From: Epiperipatus broadwayi
Taxonomy: Eukaryota; Onychophora; Udeonychophora; Euonychophora; Peripatidae
Assembly (NCBI GenBank): GCA_028023455.1
Contig: JAQFVV010000020.1
Coordinates: 3,953,092-4,017,091, forward strand
Direction: 5' to 3'
DNA: 64,000 bases
Both the position numbers and the translations under genes were made by a program. Shown one piece after another: positions 59,440-64,000 of this stretch. Within the stretch, counting starts at the first letter, position 1. The number at the start of each line of letters is the position of its first letter. The notes under the pieces are model-generated. The model saw only the letters and a list, made by a program, of their open reading frames with translations, searched no databases and was not told the DNA's origin.

Positions 59440-59625
59440 TTTAAGCCAATAAACAACACATGACCATCTCCTCTTATGCTTGTGTATAACTATTGTTATA
59501 CACTGAAGAAGGCCATAAGTCAGAAACTAGTCTGGGGATATTATGCACAAGCCTTATGGCATCCATTCATTACTCTAGCTTGCTGTGTGTGGCAATATAT
59601 ATATAGTGAGTTTTGCCTGTTTTAT
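59440..59625. repeat. Family-B repeat, copy B5 (half element)
   Basis: CACATGACCATCTCCTCTTA and ATGCTTGTGTATAACTATTG are followed by CTGAAGAAGGCCATAAGTCA and GAAACTAGTCTGGGGATATT, ATGCACAAGCC and TAGTGAGTTTTGCCTG. The left TIR is replaced by the upstream segment, so the copy is asymmetric. Confidence 0.65.
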
Positions 59626-60732
59626 TTTTTTTACTGATACTGAAGTTAAATATTTTTTGTTATTATTATTATTGTTAAAGTTGGATTTAAAGGTAGAAGT
59701 CGATTTTTGTATTGCCATAGAAATGTGACGTCAATAAAAATAGAAACAACAACAAGAATATTTTTGTTTGATAAAAAAGTAGTTGTCGCTGGAATAGTAT
59801 TTTGTTCTGCTTCTCCTTACATTTCCCATTCATGTTTGTGCTATTTTAAATGAGTTTATTCTGCTGTTTATTTACTAATATAATTTAATCATCTAAAGGA
59901 AAAAATCAACTATTTCAGTAAGGTAACTTATTTATTTAAGAAGTTCATGCTAATATAAAGAAAAATATGGAGTAAAAAAATATTTATATATTTATGTAAT
60001 GGCTGCAGAGAACTAAGAGTTGTTCAGAGGGCATACAAGAAGCAAGCAATTAAACGATGTCAAAATAAATGTGTTGTAATCTGGTAGTAAAGTGAGTCTT
60101 GGAAATGAACAAGAAAAGTTTGTATCGATCTTTGGAAATATTGATATTTAATAATTTGCTGCTATATCGAAATATCCTATCAATTGATATTATTCTTATT
60201 ACTAATAAATTAATCTTAAAGCTAAAATGTGTCAATTAAAATTTATTAACTCCATTAAAATAAAACCTGTGTTCATTCGACTTTATCAAGAATAATAAAG
60301 ATTTTTTTTTTAAGTTTACAAAAAAAATTGAATCATAAACATTAAACTTCAAATTTAGATAATACCTTTATGCCATCAATACGTACAAAATCAATGAAGG
60401 AGTTTTAAATCAATCAAAACATCGTGGGATTTGTGTTGATCGGACAAAATTAAAAACAATTCAGGTTGTATGGAAATATGATATTCGTTTCTTTTGTAAA
60501 AATATGAGTAGTTGTTTTGTTGACATCCACACCGCGGGATAAGTAATCATTAATTTATAGAGACTTTCTCACATCTACATAATCGCGAACATATTATTTT
60601 TTTTTAAGCAATAGAAATTCGTTCGCGAGTAAAACGAGAATAGATAGGGTTAAATATTATTATATATTATTTTCATTATACCACTTTTATATAGCCTTAT
60701 TATATTATCACATACTATGCATTTATATTAGG
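59626..60732. other. No gene recognised
   Basis: AT-rich sequence with no supported feature. Confidence 0.45.
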
Positions 60733-62110
60733 GGTACTTGGGTATTATTCCTGCAACCTAGGAAAGATAGGACGACTTTTTACATACGCGATAATGTTGC
60801 GAACATTAAATAAACCCTTGCGATTTGAATTTTTTTCCTCCTCAAAAAACGTGTTTTTGAACGGGCACAAAACGTGCTTTGAAACGTGTCAACCGAAACT
60901 ATTATATAGGTGCTTTTTTGGACATTTTGGTATTTTTTTTTCTGATTCAAAAGTTTGTTTGTACATTTTAAACTTACCATTTGTTATTATTGTGAATTTG
61001 GTTTAACATTTTTAATTTCAACTGCATTATTTACTTCTGTGTTTTTTTTTCCAATTTCAACTTGGTTATTGTCTGAAATCTGCGTTTTTGAATCTTTGAA
61101 TTAAAAGTTTATTATTTAATTGTAATTGAATGAAGACGTTGACTTTATTTGTTTATTCCAAAAATTAGATTGCCTGGCAGAATTCCATTTAGAGCATGTA
61201 CTGGGCAATCACTTGTTCCACAAATCTTTCGGAGAAATAGGAAGGATGGTGGGAGGGGGGTACTACTGACAATCGCCATTTTGTATGTAAAAATCGTCTG
61301 CATAAATGTATATTTCATAGAATATTTTTTCTTTTTTACTTTTATAAAAATATATTTATGTTGGCTTTTTTTTTTTTACGGACCACGTATTTTTTTTTTT
61401 TTAAATTGATCGAATTAAGTAAGCATCAAAAGTTAGTTTGTGTCCGTATACAATTTGTAAAAGTACGTGTATATCTCTCGTAATATTTTTTTTTGTTTTT
61501 GTAAAACTATTTAGTATTATTTCTGCAACCAAGGAAAGATAGAATGACTTATTTGTTTATTCGAAAAATTAGATTGCCTGGCAGTATTCCATTTAGAGTA
61601 TGTACTGGTCAATCACTTGTTCGACAACTTTTTCGGAGAAGGGGAACGAAGTTTGGGGGGGTTGCTACTGACCATCACCATTTTGTATGCAAAAATCGTC
61701 TGCGTAAGTATATATTTCATAGAATATATTTACTTTTATAAAAATAAATATTTATGTTGGCTTTTTTTTTCTCATGCAACACGGACTACATTTTTTTTTG
61801 TTGAAATTGATCAAATTAAATAAGTGTCTAAAGTTAACTTGCGTCCTTGTAGAATTCATAAATACGTATTTATCTCATGTACTATTTTTTATTTTTTTTT
61901 GTCTTTGTAAAACTGTATTGAGTATTATTTCTGCAACTAAGGAAAAATAGGATGACTTTTCACATTCGTATCAAAGCATTGCTAACTTTCTAATGTTTTT
62001 TAATGTTCGATGTTGCCAAAATAACAACATTAAAAAGTTAGCAGTGTATTGATACGAATGTGAAAAGTCCTCCTATCTTTCCTTGGTTGCAGGAAAAATA
62101 CCCAAGTACC
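60733..62110. mobile_element. 1.4-kb DNA-transposon-like element with 57-bp TIRs and internal tandem repeat
   Basis: The left end GGTACTTGGGTATTATTCCT and the inverted right end GGTACTTGGGTATTTTTCCT match for about 57 bp (then GCAACCNAGGAAAGATAGGA and GACTTTT). Inside, a unit of about 404 bp occurs twice in tandem (61145-61548 and 61549-61955); each ends with a copy of the TIR-like TTTCTGCAACYAAGGAAARA. A 110-bp hairpin (61962-62070) precedes the right TIR. The tandem units both keep an open frame with IRLPGRIPFRACTGQSL or a close variant, but substitutions do not favour silent sites, so I do not call a gene. The family is not recognised. Confidence 0.75.
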
Positions 62111-63014
62111 AAATATTTTAAATCCATTTGTTATAAGGTATAATGCTATTATTATTGTTAAATATTATATAGTATCTAATATATTTCCTTAGTGGTAGAG
62201 CATTATTATTGTTTGTTAAATGTTGTCTTAATGATTTATTATCTATTTAATGGCAGGTTGAAGGTCTACAATTATATTAAGTCATTATATATGTTGAAGG
62301 ATAATCGAATAGTTTAAAGTATAACAACTTGGTTGTGTTAATATTTGATATTTCTTATAAAATTATTTTCATTAAGATAAGGCTGAGCTAGATTAATATT
62401 TTATTTTATCAGGGTAATAGAATTATTGTGGGTGGATTGGATATCTTGATTTGGGTTGGGAGGTGTCTACTTAATTCAAATTAAATGTCATAGGTAAACA
62501 ATATTAAAAGGGTTATATGTTTATCATTTAAAAAGGGTGGTATTTAAACGTTAGAAAGAAGAAGTCGGTGCATATTTTAGTCCTTCTTTCCGAGCTCTTG
62601 GAAAGCGTATTTATACATTTATTAATGATGAATGACATAACAAGGGCTTAAATTTTGTATGCATCATTAGATTGACCGATTTATAACCTTGTGTAGAAGT
62701 TCACCCCAGTGGTATATATATATTTGAATATATTTTGAAAGGGATTCAACTGAAGCAAAAAAAAAAAATCAATGAATTCTTGAGCGTGCTAATTTTGCAG
62801 GGGCTTTTAAAGCATTGGAAAATATTTTTAAAGCTTATTTTGCAGCAGAAACCACAATTATAAAATGAAAATTTCTTCAGATCTGATGTCATGACTTGTA
62901 AATATATAAAAAATTTATGATGATAAGTAGGTAAAAATGGACTGTAATGGATTAACAACAATAGTAACATTTTGGGCAGAATTTGCTAAATGTAAATATT
63001 TTAATTTATATTTC
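62111..63014. other. No gene recognised
   Basis: AT-rich sequence with no supported feature. Confidence 0.45.
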
Positions 63015-63396
<382 letters not shown>

Positions 63397-64000
63397 CATG
63401 TGAAAATATGTGTATCTTTTCCCGTGTGAATGTATGTTTTCTAAGGCTGGCAGGCTGTCAAATTCACAATTGAAAAATCAAAAAAAAAATGTTTTTATAA
63501 TTAATAACTATACCTAAATCATTTATGAAAAGGAAGTAATTCCACTTTTTTTATTTAATAATTATACAAGCAATGAAAGAAGTAATTCCTCTGCCATTAA
63601 TATACCTTATAGTTGTCTGTAACATTGTTAAATTCACATATCACTGAGAAAAAAAATATATATTTTTTTTTCTTAGTGATGAAAGCTTTTATTCCTCAAA
63701 AAGACAAAATACCCAATGATTAAAAAGGTTTACAAAGAAATGATTACATGGCAAAATGAAATTCAAGTACAATATGGTGAAAGAGAAGGGGATATGGAAA
63801 GGGTGTATAGTCCAGGCAAAGAAGAGTCTTTGGTAAGGAGCAATGTTGATAGGCTTGGTTGCCCTGGTGGATTAATAGGAGTTAACTTTAAAGTAATTGC
63901 TATATGTTAAGTCTTAGAAGTTTCAGGGATGAATGAGAAGGTTTCTGAGTTATGCTTAGATGCACCAGATTGATTTTTGTCCTTAGTAGATGAGTAATTT
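63397..64000. other. Right edge, no gene recognised; contains short hairpin
   Basis: 63641-63682 is a nearly perfect hairpin (ATCACTGAGAAAAAAAATAT and its inverse). From 63695 the sequence CCTCAAAAAGACAAAATACC and ATGATTAAAA resembles 33985-34018, the start of a LINE fragment, so a further LINE copy may begin here. The 64-codon frame 63716-63910 is not recognised. Confidence 0.45.

Overview
The window looks like nuclear DNA of an invertebrate animal: it is very AT-rich, gene-poor and crowded with microsatellites, palindromic (foldback) repeats, tRNA-derived short repeats, and decayed LINE, LTR and hAT elements. Nothing resembles a bacterium or virus, and there are no operons or CRISPR arrays. 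The species cannot be named. An FBXO39-like gene, RTE-type LINEs, a ZBED-type hAT element and a 20-kb intron would fit a chelicerate or another AT-rich invertebrate, but that is a guess.

The main protein-coding gene is on the minus strand, 55577 down to 31886. It is an FBXO39-like F-box/leucine-rich-repeat gene that can be assembled from three exons: 54563-55577, 51801-51965 and 31886-32049. Both introns are phase 1, all splice sites are consensus, and the product is 447 residues, close to the vertebrate protein (about 440). Intron 2 is 19.75 kb and acts as a transposon sink. A second terminal exon of the same family lies on the plus strand at 2534-2682, so the window holds the tail of a convergent paralogue. 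A 150-codon minus-strand ORF at 7873-8325 may be a small membrane protein gene or a first exon.

Layout: 1-9.7 kb holds two foldbacks, the paralogue exon, a 1-kb GATA array, two family-A foldbacks (one with a long G-run), the small ORF and a MITE-like element. 9.7-14.4 kb is nearly featureless. 14.8-16.9 kb has a Ty3/gypsy gag remnant on the minus strand. 18.4-21.9 kb has local tandem repeats and an RTE 3' tail. 23.3-26.0 kb is a dead ZBED-type hAT element. 26.7-28.7 kb is a jockey/CR1-like LINE sitting inside an ATT microsatellite. 29.5-31.3 kb is a 1.7-kb retroelement with an exact 15-bp target-site duplication, a poly-A tail and three 5' tandem monomers. 31.3-55.6 kb is the FBXO39-like gene; its introns contain foldbacks, a degraded LINE, a Ty3/gypsy element with altered catalytic residues, an RTE element, a tRNA-like SINE with a 15-bp duplication, and a composite tandem-repeat block. 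57-64 kb holds more foldbacks, a second tRNA-like SINE, a 1.4-kb element with long terminal inverted repeats, and an AGT/AAT array.

The least ordinary theme is the number of long palindromes. At least three foldback families are present, and several arms carry sequence resembling tRNA internal promoters, which suggests head-to-head tRNA-SINE units. The other stand-out is the monomer-bearing retroelement at 29.5-31.3 kb. All calls come from reading the sequence; no database search was possible.
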